Of a DNA stretch of 64,000 bases, positions 45,795-54,326 are shown piece after piece (the stretch's first letter is position 1; every line of letters starts with the position of its first letter). Source of the DNA: an uncultured Clostridia bacterium (GTDB lineage Bacteria; Bacillota; Clostridia; Oscillospirales; Ruminococcaceae); NCBI GenBank assembly GCA_947588805.1, contig CANPYR010000001.1, forward strand, positions 124,001 to 188,000. The letters run 5' to 3'. Under the pieces are notes generated by a model that worked only from the letters and a program-made list of their open reading frames with translations, searched no databases and was not told where the DNA came from. The position numbers and the translations under genes are program-made.

Positions 45795-46292
45795 ATGAAA
45801 GAATTTGACGTTTCTGAGCTGAGCTTCAATCCGTTCGGGAGAATAGGTAAGGACTGGTGCCTTATCTCGGCGGGAACCGAAAAGAGCTTTAATACCATGA
45901 CCGCTTCCTGGGGAGGAGTCGGAATATTATGGAACAAGCCGGTCGCGACCTGCTATATCAGGCCGCAGAGATTCACAAAAGAATTTGTGGACCGCGAGGA
46001 GCTCTTCACCCTGACTTTCTTCCCGGACGGCTACAGAAACGCCCTTTCCCTCTGCGGAAGCGTTTCGGGACGCGAGCACGATAAGCCGAAGGAAACCGGA
46101 ATAACTCCCCTCTTTATTGACGGAACGGTCAGCTTTGAGGAAGCGGATCTTGTTTTGGTATGCAGAAAGCTCTACGCGCAGCCGATGAGCGAAGAATGCT
46201 TTACCGACAGGAGCGTTTTTGAGAAGAATTATCCGATGAAGGATCTGCACACAATTTATGTTGGGGAGATCGTCAGGGCTTATAAGAAGTAA
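45795..46292 (+). CDS. Flavin reductase family protein (flavoredoxin)
   Basis: 165 residues from the ATG at 45795, selected because GAGGAGG lies 7 nt upstream. Split-barrel FMN-binding fold: FNPFGRIGKDWCLISAGTEKSFNTMTASWGGVGILWNKPVATCYIRPQRFT is the FMN site. Family members reduce or carry flavin electrons. No partner oxygenase or electron-transfer gene is near. Confidence 0.88.
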   Translation: MKEFDVSELSFNPFGRIGKDWCLISAGTEKSFNTMTASWGGVGILWNKPVATCYIRPQRFTKEFVDREELFTLTFFPDGYRNALSLCGSVSGREHDKPKETGITPLFIDGTVSFEEADLVLVCRKLYAQPMSEECFTDRSVFEKNYPMKDLHTIYVGEIVRAYKK

Positions 46293-46420
46293 GGGTAAAA
46301 GGGAAACGGGATGGGACGGATTAAGCTGCGGATTGCTGCTTTCGGGGTTCATTCGGCGCGGGATCCGGGGCGCGGCATAGCGGCGGCGAGATTCGCTGCC
46401 TTTGATATTTTCGCTGCAGA

Positions 46421-46470
46421 CTGCGCCCGCCCTCCCGCCCTTCCCCGCGAATCTCCCCGCCGCATTCCCC
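46421..46470. repeat. C-rich dispersed element
   Basis: CTGCGCCCGCCCTCCCGCCC followed by CTTCCCCGC and CTCCCCGCCGC. It resembles 61244-61310 and, reversed, 4861-4894. The 350-bp spacer from flavoredoxin to the tRNA holds no gene besides this and the tRNA promoter. Confidence 0.5.
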
Positions 46471-46584
46471 TGCCATGTTTTACATTTAATGCTATTAAAT
46501 ATTCCTTTTTCAGGATCTCCATGCAGAAATTTGTTTTCGGAAGGAGAAATAAAAAAATTTTTGAAAAAAGTTTTTAAAAAACTC

Positions 46585-46613
46585 TTGACAAATCGGTTTG
46601 TATGGTGTATAAT
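46585..46613 (+). promoter_or_regulatory. tRNA-Thr promoter
   Basis: Full consensus: TTGACA (46585-46590), 17-nt spacer, TATAAT (46608-46613), 32 nt before the mature tRNA end. Confidence 0.9.
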
Positions 46614-46645
46614 ATCAAATCGTGGCGCGGAGATCGCGCACAGGC

Positions 46646-46721
<76 letters not shown>

Positions 46722-46722
46722 T

Positions 46723-46750
46723 AGCTCCCGAAGTTCTTCGGGAGCTTTTT
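46723..46750 (+). terminator. tRNA-Thr terminator
   Basis: AGCTCCCGAA (46723-46732) pairs with TTCGGGAGCT (46737-46746), followed by T5. It directly follows the CCA end. Confidence 0.92.
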
Positions 46751-46781
46751 CTGTCTTCAAACAAAAAGAAAGGACGAAACC

Positions 46782-47483
46782 ATGCCAATAACCCAGGAAT
46801 ATCTTGATCTGAAAAAATGGTACGAGGAGACTGCTGATGAGCGGTGCGAGGAGATGGGCGCGTTTTTTGACCGCAGGATCGCGACTTACGAGGAACATAT
46901 GAGCTTCTGGCAGGAGCACTACGGGCGCGTGGCCGAGCTTTTGCCGAGCGGCGTCGGGACGCTTTTGGACCTCGGCTGCGGCACCGGGCTTGAGCTTGAC
47001 CGCATCTTCCGGCGTTTCCCGAATATCAGCGTACACGCGGTCGATCTCTCCGAGGAGATGACTAAGGAACTCCTCAAAAAGCACGGCGGCAGGGATCTAA
47101 AAATTATCCTCGACGACTATTTTCTCCACGATTTCGGGGAGTGCCGGTATGATGCCGCGGTCTCGGTCGAGACGCTTCATCACTTCACTGCCGAGAAGAA
47201 AACGGGGCTGTTTGCGAAGATCAACCGCGCGCTTAAGCCGGGCGGGATCTACATCGAATGCGACTACATTGCCTCGACGCCCGAGATCGAGGAACTCGCC
47301 TTTTCGGAGTGCCAACGCCGCAGAAAGCGCGACGGGGTCCCTGACGGGCAGTATATCCACTTCGACACCCCGCTGACGCTTGAACACGAGCTTTCAGCGA
47401 TGCTTGCGGGAGGTTTTGGGAGCGCGGAGATGGTTGAGAACCTCAAAGGTACGCCGATTATTATTGCAAAGAAAGGAAATTGA
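46782..47483 (+). CDS. Class I SAM-dependent methyltransferase
   Basis: 233 residues. The AdoMet motif is TLLDLGCGTGLELDRIF (about 60-76), motif II VHAVDLSEEM, then DAAVSVETLHHF and LKPGGIYIECDY. The N-terminus (MPITQEYLDLKKWYEETADERCEEMGAFFDRRI) is helical. Substrate unknown. AAAGGA precedes the ATG. The P-loop kinase gene begins 1 nt after its stop, so they form an operon. Confidence 0.88.
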   Translation: MPITQEYLDLKKWYEETADERCEEMGAFFDRRIATYEEHMSFWQEHYGRVAELLPSGVGTLLDLGCGTGLELDRIFRRFPNISVHAVDLSEEMTKELLKKHGGRDLKIILDDYFLHDFGECRYDAAVSVETLHHFTAEKKTGLFAKINRALKPGGIYIECDYIASTPEIEELAFSECQRRRKRDGVPDGQYIHFDTPLTLEHELSAMLAGGFGSAEMVENLKGTPIIIAKKGN

Positions 47484-47484
47484 G

Positions 47485-48006
47485 ATGAAAATTTCCATTA
47501 TGGGGTACAGCGGGTCGGGGAAATCAACCCTCGCACGGTTTTTGGGCGAAAAATATCACGCCGAGGTGCTGCACTTCGACGCTATTCATTGGCTGCCCGG
47601 CTGGGTTCAGAATACCAAAGAAGAAAAAACAAGGCTCACCGAAGAATTTCTTGAAAAAAATTCCTCATGGATTATCGACGGGAACTATTCAAAATATTTT
47701 CTTGAACGAAGGCTCGAGGAATCTGACAGGATAATACTTATGCTCTTTAACCGTTTTTCCTGTCTTGTAAGAGTGATTAAAAGATACTTAAAATATAAAG
47801 GCTCCTGCCGCCCGGACATGGGAAAAGGGTGCGAGGAGAAGATTGATCCTGAATTTGTGAAGTGGGTGCTCTGGGAAGGAAGAAGCAAGAAAACAAGAGC
47901 GATGCTTCGCGGGATACGGGAAAAATATCCCGAAAAGACCGTTGTGATCAAGAATCAGCGGCAGCTTGACAGGTTCATGAAGGAGATCGAAAAGAGCGAA
48001 GATTAG
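47485..48006 (+). CDS. P-loop adenylate-kinase-like protein (FlaR/topology-modulation family)
   Basis: 173 residues from the ATG at 47485 (AAAGGAAAT upstream within the methyltransferase end). The Walker A GYSGSGKSTLARFL is followed by LHFDAIHWLPGWV and WIIDGNYSKYF, typical of the group annotated as DNA topology modulation/FlaR-related. It is probably a small-molecule or nucleotide kinase; the true substrate is unknown. Companion of the upstream methyltransferase. A weak GAGC/GCTC hairpin with TTTTTT surrounds the stop. Confidence 0.82.
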   Translation: MKISIMGYSGSGKSTLARFLGEKYHAEVLHFDAIHWLPGWVQNTKEEKTRLTEEFLEKNSSWIIDGNYSKYFLERRLEESDRIILMLFNRFSCLVRVIKRYLKYKGSCRPDMGKGCEEKIDPEFVKWVLWEGRSKKTRAMLRGIREKYPEKTVVIKNQRQLDRFMKEIEKSED

Positions 48007-48071
48007 CTCTCCGCTTTTTTCTTATTTTTCTTAATTTTTTCTTAAATTTTTTATTTGTTACCCTTTTGTTA

Positions 48072-48099
48072 TTGCAATTTTATTTTTCGGTGATATAAT
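48072..48099 (+). promoter_or_regulatory. Promoter of the CotH-like gene
   Basis: TTGCAA (48072-48077), 16-nt spacer, TATAAT (48094-48099). The 5' leader then carries a CAGAAAT-type repeat (48104-48146) before GGAGG and the ATG. Confidence 0.7.
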
Positions 48100-48103
48100 A
48101 AAA

Positions 48104-48146
48104 TAGAAGACAGAAATCAGACGTCAAATTTCTGATATCAGAATTT
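48104..48146. repeat. Heptamer-like array in the CotH-gene leader
   Basis: AGAAGACAGAAATCAGACG followed by the reversed form TTTCTGATATCAGAA, giving a small palindrome. Member of the dispersed repeat family, here inside a transcribed leader. Confidence 0.55.
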
Positions 48147-48181
48147 GACAGTAATTAGAATATATTATCCGGAGGAATAAA

Positions 48182-49885
48182 ATGCGCGGAAAATTCAGAA
48201 TTCTTCCCGTCGCGACGGCTTGCGTTATGCTTTTAAGCTCCTGCTCGTCGCTTTATTCGCATGAGGAGGAAATCGAAAAGCCGGTTAATACCGAAAGCAA
48301 TATAAATATAGAAACGTCCCCCGCCCCGAATTCCGAGCCGCAGGACCCTAACGTTCCGTCTTTTGTCGGCGAAGGAAATAAAGAAAATATTTCAGCTCCC
48401 GAAGTTACGTCGGAGCAGTCAGAGACAGACGTTGAAACATCCGAAACCGCTCCGGAGACGGCTCCGGCTTCGGATAGCGGCGGGTATATAGTTGACGATT
48501 GGAAGAGCGGTCTTGATATCAAAAGTCCCGAAGACATATCCTCTCTTTATGAGTCTTTCAGGATCGATAAGGCCGCAAGAGAAGGCTATTACAGAATGAT
48601 CTGCTCGGAATGCGAGCTTCCGATTATCCACATCTCCACCGAGGGCGAAAAGGAAATTCTTTCAAGAGACGAGTATGTAAACTGTCTTGTGGAAACCATG
48701 AACACCGACGGGATATATCAGTTCGCCGCGACGGGCGGGATAAGAGTCCGGGGAAACGCCAGCGCAGACTACGGAAACGTCGATTTTATCCGAAACAACA
48801 TCGTCTCCTACAGGATCAAATTCAACGAAGCTCAGTCCATGCTCGGGCTTAATAATTTCGCTCGGTGCAAGTCCTGGATACTCTTAAAGGCCTATGATAC
48901 CGGCGTAAGGAATCTTCTTGCTTTTAAGCTTGCAAAGGCCGTCAACGAGGAAAAATATTACGTCACAGATTCTAAGCCGGTGCAGGTATATGTGAACGAA
49001 AAGTACGCGGGGATGTATATACTCTGCGAACAGACTCAGGAAAATTCTCAGCGTATCGACATAAACGAAGCCGCGGAGGGGTATGAGGGAACCGACATAG
49101 GATATCTTGTAGAGCTTGACAACTACGCTTCTTCGGACAGCGATCCGTTCTTTCTTTTAAATTACGATCTTGAAGAAATCACCGACGCTTACGGCGTGAC
49201 GAGGGTACCGAGAAAATATACCTACTCGGTGAAAAACGATCTCTACAGCAAGGATCAGCTCAAATTCATCGAGCGGCGGTTTGAGATATACTGGGAGATC
49301 GCGATGAGGGCGATTAAGTACGGAGAATTTTACAGGATGGATGAAAATTACGAGATAGTTCCCGCGCAGGATGAATTTTCCTCTGCCTACGACTGCATAA
49401 ACGCCGCCATAGACGTTGAATCGGTGATAGATATGTATATTACCTACGAGACGGTAAACGATCAGGACTTAGGCGGCGGGTCGTTCTTCTTCGCGGTAGA
49501 CTACGGTTCCGACTCAAAATATCCCCGCCTTACGATGGTCGCGCCATGGGACTTCGACTGGGGGTATTCCGACTACGGCTGCACTCCGGACGGCGGTCTT
49601 TATGCCGCAAGATTCAAGGACGACTATTTTGTGGAGCACTGGGGCGACCGCTCGAATCCGTGGCTGATACTATTTTATTCCGCGGACTGGTTCAAGGAGC
49701 TGGTGAAGGAAAAGTGGGCGCAGAGAAAGGCTGCTATGCTTGAAGTCTGCGACGAGGTAGAAAATACAGCGATAGAATTTTCGGAGGACTTCGACAAGGA
49801 CGGCATACGCCGCTCCGCGAAGTCGAAAACGACGGTGGATTGGGTGCGGGACAGGATAGATTATCTCTGCACGTTGTGGGGATGA
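48182..49885 (+). CDS. CotH kinase-like lipoprotein
   Basis: 567 residues. Lipoprotein signal with LLSSCSS, then a low-complexity acidic/Pro/Thr linker (about 25-105) and a CotH domain: IRVRGNASADYGNVDFIRNNIVSYRIKF, WILLKAYDTGVRNLLAFKLAKA, YAGMYILCEQ and, later, MVAPWDFDWGYSDYG. CotH proteins are atypical protein kinases first found in spore coat assembly; surface-anchored versions are common in gut Clostridia. GGAGG precedes the ATG. Single gene. Confidence 0.87.
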   Translation: MRGKFRILPVATACVMLLSSCSSLYSHEEEIEKPVNTESNINIETSPAPNSEPQDPNVPSFVGEGNKENISAPEVTSEQSETDVETSETAPETAPASDSGGYIVDDWKSGLDIKSPEDISSLYESFRIDKAAREGYYRMICSECELPIIHISTEGEKEILSRDEYVNCLVETMNTDGIYQFAATGGIRVRGNASADYGNVDFIRNNIVSYRIKFNEAQSMLGLNNFARCKSWILLKAYDTGVRNLLAFKLAKAVNEEKYYVTDSKPVQVYVNEKYAGMYILCEQTQENSQRIDINEAAEGYEGTDIGYLVELDNYASSDSDPFFLLNYDLEEITDAYGVTRVPRKYTYSVKNDLYSKDQLKFIERRFEIYWEIAMRAIKYGEFYRMDENYEIVPAQDEFSSAYDCINAAIDVESVIDMYITYETVNDQDLGGGSFFFAVDYGSDSKYPRLTMVAPWDFDWGYSDYGCTPDGGLYAARFKDDYFVEHWGDRSNPWLILFYSADWFKELVKEKWAQRKAAMLEVCDEVENTAIEFSEDFDKDGIRRSAKSKTTVDWVRDRIDYLCTLWG

Positions 49886-49895
49886 GGTAAAGCGG

Positions 49896-49923
49896 ATAAG
49901 TAATAAGCAATAAGTAATAATTA
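49896..49923. repeat. Short heptamer array (AAGTAAT type)
   Basis: AAGTAAT, AAGCAAT and AAGTAAT at 7-nt steps immediately after the CotH stop codon. A related CAGAGGTCAGAAATCAGATC stretch lies at 49993-50015. Confidence 0.65.
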
Positions 49924-49924
49924 A

Positions 49925-49962
49925 GCCCCCGGGTGAGCGCCCGGGGGCGCGAACGCTTTTTT
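49925..49962 (+). terminator. Terminator of the CotH-like gene
   Basis: GCCCCCGGG (49925-49933) pairs with CCCGGGGGC (49940-49948), followed by GCGAACGC and TTTTTT. Confidence 0.8.
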
Positions 49963-50051
49963 GGCGGAAAGACCCGGCGGGATGAGCGAGATTTCAGAGG
50001 TCAGAAATCAGATCTCGGAATTTCAAGGTTTCGCCTTCGGCGAGGAATCAA

Positions 50052-50223
50052 GGCACCACCGCGCAATTAGCGGCTAACGCCTTTTTGGCGCATCTACTTG
50101 CATATTTTTCGTCATATTTCACAAAAATCCTCGCTAATACACAAAGTATTAGCTCCGGTTTTTGTTTCATCTGACAAAAAATCTGACTGCGTATCTGCAC
50201 CAAAATAATTGTGCGGTGGCACC
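50052..50223. repeat. 172-bp imperfect palindromic element with 18-bp terminal inverted repeats
   Basis: Ends GGCACCACCGCGCAATTA (50052-50069) and TAATTGTGCGGTGGCACC (50206-50223) are inverted with 3 mismatches. The centre is a perfect GCTAATAC/GTATTAGC hairpin (50133-50153). Between them the two halves also align inverted (for example ATTTTTCGTCA against TGACAAAAAAT). The whole unit can fold into one long hairpin. It is MITE-like or a transcribed hairpin; no transposase is nearby. An 82-codon frame across it is a by-product. Confidence 0.7.
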
Positions 50224-50279
50224 TTAAAAATACGACGATAGTGTGTGCGGAATAGGCGCTCCCGTATGAGCGATAAAAT

Positions 50280-50308
50280 TTGACAACCGCACGCAAATGT
50301 GATATAAT
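50280..50308 (+). promoter_or_regulatory. Promoter of the MATE gene
   Basis: TTGACA (50280-50285), 17-nt spacer, TATAAT (50303-50308): full consensus, 41 nt before the TTG start and 57 bp after the palindromic element. Confidence 0.85.
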
Positions 50309-50348
50309 GTATCCCGTTCGTTAAATTAAATGAAAGCGAGGAATTTTT

Positions 50349-51738
50349 TTGGAAAAAACCGCGCCGGGGCGTTTAAGCAAGTACATAGTTACCGACGGCT
50401 CCTTCTATAAAAGAGCTATGCTCTTAATCATCCCCGTGCTCTTCCAGAACCTTATTAACCAGGGCGTTAATATGATGGATACCATTATGGTCGGAAACCT
50501 TGGAGAAGTCTCGATCTCCGCTTCCTCCCTTGCTAATCAGTACTACGCTATCTATAATATCATGTGCATGGGCATAAGCGCCGCGGGTCTTGTTTTGGCT
50601 TCTCAGTACTGGGGCGCAGGCGAGCCTAAGACGGTCAGAAGAACCTTCGATCTCGTTATGCAGATCGTTATGATTATGGGCCTCGTTTTCGCAGTCCTTA
50701 CCGCGCTCTTCCCGGAAACGATAATGTCTCTCTATACCCCCGACCGCGACGTTATCCTGGAAGGCGCGAAATATCTTAGAGTTACCGCGTTCATCTTCCT
50801 CCCGCACGGGATAAGTCTTGTAATGTCAAACGTCATCCGCGCCGTCGGAAACGCAAGGCTCGGGCTTGTCATCTCCTGCGTATCGTTCGTCGTGAATATC
50901 GGCTGCAACTACGTCTTCATCTTCGGCGTGCCGGCTCTCGGGATCCCCGCTCTCGGCGTAATGGGAGCCGCCGTGGGAACTCTTTGCGCAAGAATAGTCG
51001 AGCTTTTGGTCTGCGTTATCTATATGTTCAGATTCGAGAACCGACTTATCTACCGACCGAACGGTCTTATCAAGCCACCGACTAAAAATCTCTTCTCGGA
51101 ATTTATCCGTCTCGGGCTTCCCGCGATAATCTCCGATACTCTCCTCGGAGTCGCCGCCACAGTTATCTCAATGATCCTCGGAAGAATGGGAAAGGAAGCT
51201 ACAAGCGCTTACGCGATAGTGGTGGTGCTCGAACGTCTCTGCACGGTCGCTACGGGAGGTATAGCAAGCGCTTCGGGAGTTATGATCGGCCAGACAGTCG
51301 GTCAGGGAGACTACGAACGCGCGCATAAAGAAGGCCGCTCCTTCCTGATAATAAGCGTGGGGATAGGAATAGTCGCTTCGATCTTGGTGAGATTTGCGGG
51401 AGTCTGGTCGATAGGGATGTATAAGATCACCGACGAGACAAAAGCTATCGCGGTCTCAATGATGGGTTCGAGCGCTGTGATAGTATTCTTCCAGGCAGTC
51501 CAGAGCGCTCTCAAAAGGCATTCTCCGCGGCGGCGGCGATACGAGATTTCTCATGATAGCGGACGTAATCTTCCAGTGGGCGGCTTCCATCCCGCTCGGC
51601 TACGCGATGGGTCTCGTCTTTAAAGCCCCGGCGTTCTGGGTACTTATCGCCCTGCGTATAGACTACATAATCAAGTCCGTCTGGCTGACAATACGTCTTG
51701 GCGGCGCCAAGTGGATTCATAAAGCCAAATCGGTTTGA
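50349..51738 (+). CDS. MATE family efflux transporter, interrupted by a +1 frameshift near the 3' end
   Basis: TTG start with GAGGAA 5 nt upstream. The first 389 codons read as a normal MATE protein (LIIPVLFQNLINQGVNMMDTIMVGNLGEVSISASSLANQ; many membrane helices). At AAAA 51513-51516 one extra base shifts the frame to a short basic tail ending at 51623. Skipping one A restores KGILRGGGDTRF and the last two helices, to a stop at 51738. MATE proteins export drugs or metabolites by Na+ or H+ exchange. This is either a real inactivating mutation, a sequencing error or slippage. Confidence 0.85.
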
Positions 51739-51766
51739 GATAAATAAAATAGATAAAATAAAAACC

Positions 51767-51814
51767 CCCGGCGCGCCCGCATTCTAAAGCAAGCTGCGCC
51801 GGGAATATTTTTTA
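51767..51814. terminator. Bidirectional terminator between the MATE gene and ilvE
   Basis: CCCGGCGC (51767-51774) pairs with GCGCCGGG (51796-51803). T-rich tracts follow on both strands, serving the two convergent genes. Confidence 0.75.
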
Positions 51815-51842
51815 TTCGGAAATCAATCCCCATCCTCAAAAT

Positions 51843-51876
51843 TCCGACTTCCGACTTCTGATTTCTGTCCTCTTAT
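51843..51876. repeat. Heptamer-like array touching the ilvE stop codon
   Basis: TTCCGAC, TTCCGAC, TTCTGAT and TTCTGTC at 7-nt steps; the ilvE TAA (51873-51875) is at its edge. Confidence 0.7.
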
Positions 51877-52943
51877 TGCACCGTGACTCTCCAGCCGTAG
51901 GGATCGGCTTTCTTGCCCCACTGAATGCCCGTAAGCTCGTCGTAAAGCTTCTGGGTGAGCTCTCCTATCTTTCCCCCGCCGATATCTATAACTTCATCCT
52001 TATATCTGAGCTTTCCTACCGGCGATACGACTGCTGCGGTGCCGGTTCCGAAGACCTCTTCAAGAGCGCCGGTTCTTGCCGCTTCTATAAGCTCGTCTAC
52101 CGAGATCCTTCTCTCTTCGGTCTCATATCCCCAGTCGCGGCAGAGATGCAAAATGGAGTCGCGGGTGATTCCGGGAAGTATAGAGCCGTTTAACATAGGC
52201 GTTACAACCTTGCCGGAGATCTTGAACATTATGTTCATCGATCCCACTTCTTCTATATACTTTCTCTCAACTCCGTCGAGCCAGAGCGCCTGGGAATATC
52301 CGCTGTCATGCGCTTTGACCTGGGCGGCAAGAGAAGCCGCATAGTTTCCTCCGGTCTTTGCGTATCCCATTCCTCCGCGCACCGCTCTTACATACTCGTC
52401 CTCGATCCAGATCCCTACCGGGGCAAGTCCGCTCTCGTAATAAGCTCCGGACGGTGAGAGAATGATTATGAAAAGATAGGTCTTAGAGGGAGCTACGCCG
52501 AGATGGGGGTCGGTAGAAATGATGAACGGACGGATATAAAGCGAAGTGCCTTCCTCGTAGGGAACCCAGTCGCGATCGACGTTCACCAACGTCTTAACCG
52601 CCTGTACGAAGTCCTCCTCCGGCAGTCTCGGAATGCAGAGACGGTCGTTTGAATTGTTTGCGCGCTTCGCGTTCATGTCGGGTCTGAAGAGATAGACTTC
52701 GCCGTTATCTCCCCTGTAGGCCTTGAGTCCCTCAAACATCTCCTGACCGTAGTGAAGAACCATCGCCGCCGGGCTGAGAGTGATATCTCCGAACGGAACG
52801 ACTCTCGGGTCGTGCCAGCCCTTTCCCTCGGTGTAGTTCATGATAAACATATGGTCTGTAAAAATGTGCCCGAACCCTAAAGGCTCTCCCTTAGCCGGGA
52901 TCTTCTTAGGATTCTTGGTCTTTTCGATTTTGACGTCGAGCAT
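51873..52943 (-). CDS. ilvE: Branched-chain amino acid aminotransferase
   Basis: 356 residues, fold-type IV, long (BCAT/eukaryote-like) form. PGKGWHDPRVVPFGDITLSPAAMVLHYGQEMFEGLKAYRG is the family start; the PLP lysine is in GMGYAKTGGNYAASL; EEVFGTGTAAVVSPVG binds cofactor phosphate. It interconverts Ile/Leu/Val and their 2-oxoacids with glutamate. GGAGGG precedes the ATG. It follows the 2-oxoacid oxidoreductase genes by 93 nt and also has its own promoter, so it acts with that enzyme on the same 2-oxoacids. Confidence 0.96.
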   Translation of the reverse strand: MLDVKIEKTKNPKKIPAKGEPLGFGHIFTDHMFIMNYTEGKGWHDPRVVPFGDITLSPAAMVLHYGQEMFEGLKAYRGDNGEVYLFRPDMNAKRANNSNDRLCIPRLPEEDFVQAVKTLVNVDRDWVPYEEGTSLYIRPFIISTDPHLGVAPSKTYLFIIILSPSGAYYESGLAPVGIWIEDEYVRAVRGGMGYAKTGGNYAASLAAQVKAHDSGYSQALWLDGVERKYIEEVGSMNIMFKISGKVVTPMLNGSILPGITRDSILHLCRDWGYETEERRISVDELIEAARTGALEEVFGTGTAAVVSPVGKLRYKDEVIDIGGGKIGELTQKLYDELTGIQWGKKADPYGWRVTVQ

Positions 52944-52991
52944 AGATTAAACCCTCCAAAAAAAGAAATTATACTTTATAACGCACCTGCT

Positions 52992-53020
52992 ATTATACTA
53001 CGTTAAACCGGAAAATTCAA
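52992..53020 (-). promoter_or_regulatory. ilvE promoter
   Basis: Minus-strand TTGAAT (53015-53020), 17-nt spacer, TATAAT (52992-52997), between the oxidoreductase gamma gene and ilvE. It gives ilvE a T-box-independent transcript. Confidence 0.75.
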
Positions 53021-53035
53021 GCCCCTTTCGGGATT

Positions 53036-53575
53036 TTATTCCGAAAATCCGTATCCCGCTTCTATCGCCTTCATATTGAGCTCGATAAGATCGCGGTGCT
53101 TAGCCGATACGGTCTTTGAAAGCGCTTCTTTGAGTCCTTCCATCGATACCGCTCCGGTCTCCCTTATGACCTTTCCCAAAATGATCATATTCGCAAGAGT
53201 CGGCGTCCCGAGATCTCTCGCTATCTTTGTGGCGGGGATGTAAAACGCTTCGATATCGCTTCTTTTAACCTTTCTGTCGATAAGAAAGCTGTCTATAAAC
53301 ACCTTCGCCCCCGGAACCGCCGCGCTCTCGTATTTATCCAGGGACGGGAGATTCATAGCGATAAGAATGTCCGGATTTGAAACTATCGGAGACCCGACCG
53401 GGGTATCCGAAATTATAACCGAGCAGTTCGCCGTGCCGCCGCGCATCTCGGGGCCGTAGGACGGAAGCCACGATATCTGCTTCTGTTCTTCAAGCCCTTT
53501 GTATGCCAGCACCTTCCCCGCGAACAAAATCCCCTGACCGCCGAAGCCGGCTATAAGTATCTGCGTGTAAGCCAT
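53036..53575 (-). CDS. 2-oxoacid:ferredoxin oxidoreductase, gamma subunit (VOR type)
   Basis: 179 residues. The gamma fold begins ILIAGFGGQGILFAGKVLAYKGLEE and continues with WLPSYGPEMRGGTANCSVIIS, the common core of KorC/VorC/PorG. It completes the CoA-dependent oxidoreductase with the alpha, beta and ferredoxin subunits encoded directly upstream. AAGGAGG lies before the ATG, 1 nt after the beta stop. Confidence 0.93.
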   Translation of the reverse strand: MAYTQILIAGFGGQGILFAGKVLAYKGLEEQKQISWLPSYGPEMRGGTANCSVIISDTPVGSPIVSNPDILIAMNLPSLDKYESAAVPGAKVFIDSFLIDRKVKRSDIEAFYIPATKIARDLGTPTLANMIILGKVIRETGAVSMEGLKEALSKTVSAKHRDLIELNMKAIEAGYGFSE

Positions 53576-53576
53576 T

Positions 53577-54326
53577 TCAGTTCTCCTCCTTAGATTTATC
53601 GCGGTAAACTCCTAAAGGATAGTAGGGTATCATATCCGTCTCAATCCACTTAAGAGCGTTATCAGGAGTCATTCCCCAGTTGGTGGGGCAGCTTGAAATG
53701 ACCTCGATAAGCGAAAAGCCCCTGTTCTCGATCTGATTTCTGAACGCGCGGTTAATAGCCTTCTTCGCCGCCAGCACGTTCTTAACGTTATTTACCGCCA
53801 CGCGCTCGATATAATACGGCGCGTCAAGCGCTGAGAGAAGCTCGCAGACCTTTATCGGATATCCCACCGTCTTAACGTCTCTTCCGTAAGGCGAGGTCTG
53901 AGTTACCTGTCCGGGGAGAGAGGTCGGAGCCATCTGTCCTCCGGTCATTCCGTATATCGCGTTGTTTACGAATATAACGGTAACATTTTCATTTCTTGTA
54001 GCGGCGTGGACCGTCTCGGCCATTCCTATGGACGCAAGATCTCCGTCGCCCTGGTATGTAAATATTATCCTGTCCGGCATAGCTCTCTTAAGACCCGTCG
54101 CGACTGCGGGAGCGCGTCCGTGAGCGGCTTCGACCATGTCGCAGGAGAAATAGTCGTACGACATAACCGCGCAGCCTACGGGAGCAACGCCTACGGTCTT
54201 TCCGAGAATACCGAGATCGTCAATAGCTTCGGCGACAAGGCGGTGGATAATGCCGTGAGTGCAGCCGGGGCAGTAGTGAAGCGGAGCGTCGGTAAGCGCT
54301 TCGGGTTTTTTGAATACTGTCGCCAT
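53577..54326 (-). CDS. 2-oxoacid:ferredoxin oxidoreductase, beta subunit (thiamine diphosphate-binding)
   Basis: 249 residues. CPGCTHG near the N-terminus, GVAPVGCAVMSYDYFSCDMVEAAHGRAPAVATG and the thiamine-diphosphate/Mg motif GDGDLASIGMAETVHAA...NNAIYGMTGGQMAPT. It carries the reaction centre. The start overlaps the alpha stop codon by 1 nt. Sequence alone does not separate 2-oxoisovalerate from 2-oxoglutarate enzymes; the linked ilvE and T-box favour branched-chain substrates. Confidence 0.92.
   Translation of the reverse strand: MATVFKKPEALTDAPLHYCPGCTHGIIHRLVAEAIDDLGILGKTVGVAPVGCAVMSYDYFSCDMVEAAHGRAPAVATGLKRAMPDRIIFTYQGDGDLASIGMAETVHAATRNENVTVIFVNNAIYGMTGGQMAPTSLPGQVTQTSPYGRDVKTVGYPIKVCELLSALDAPYYIERVAVNNVKNVLAAKKAINRAFRNQIENRGFSLIEVISSCPTNWGMTPDNALKWIETDMIPYYPLGVYRDKSKEEN

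Noticed and set aside
50048-50296. 82-codon minus-strand reading frame across the palindromic element
   Set aside because: It spans the inverted-repeat structure and has no ribosome-binding site; its composition follows from the hairpin arms. Treated as a by-product of the element.
51513-51516. Programmed ribosomal frameshift in the MATE gene
   Set aside because: Only four A residues and no classic heptanucleotide or stimulator structure; MATE genes are not known to use recoding. Mutation or sequencing error is simpler.
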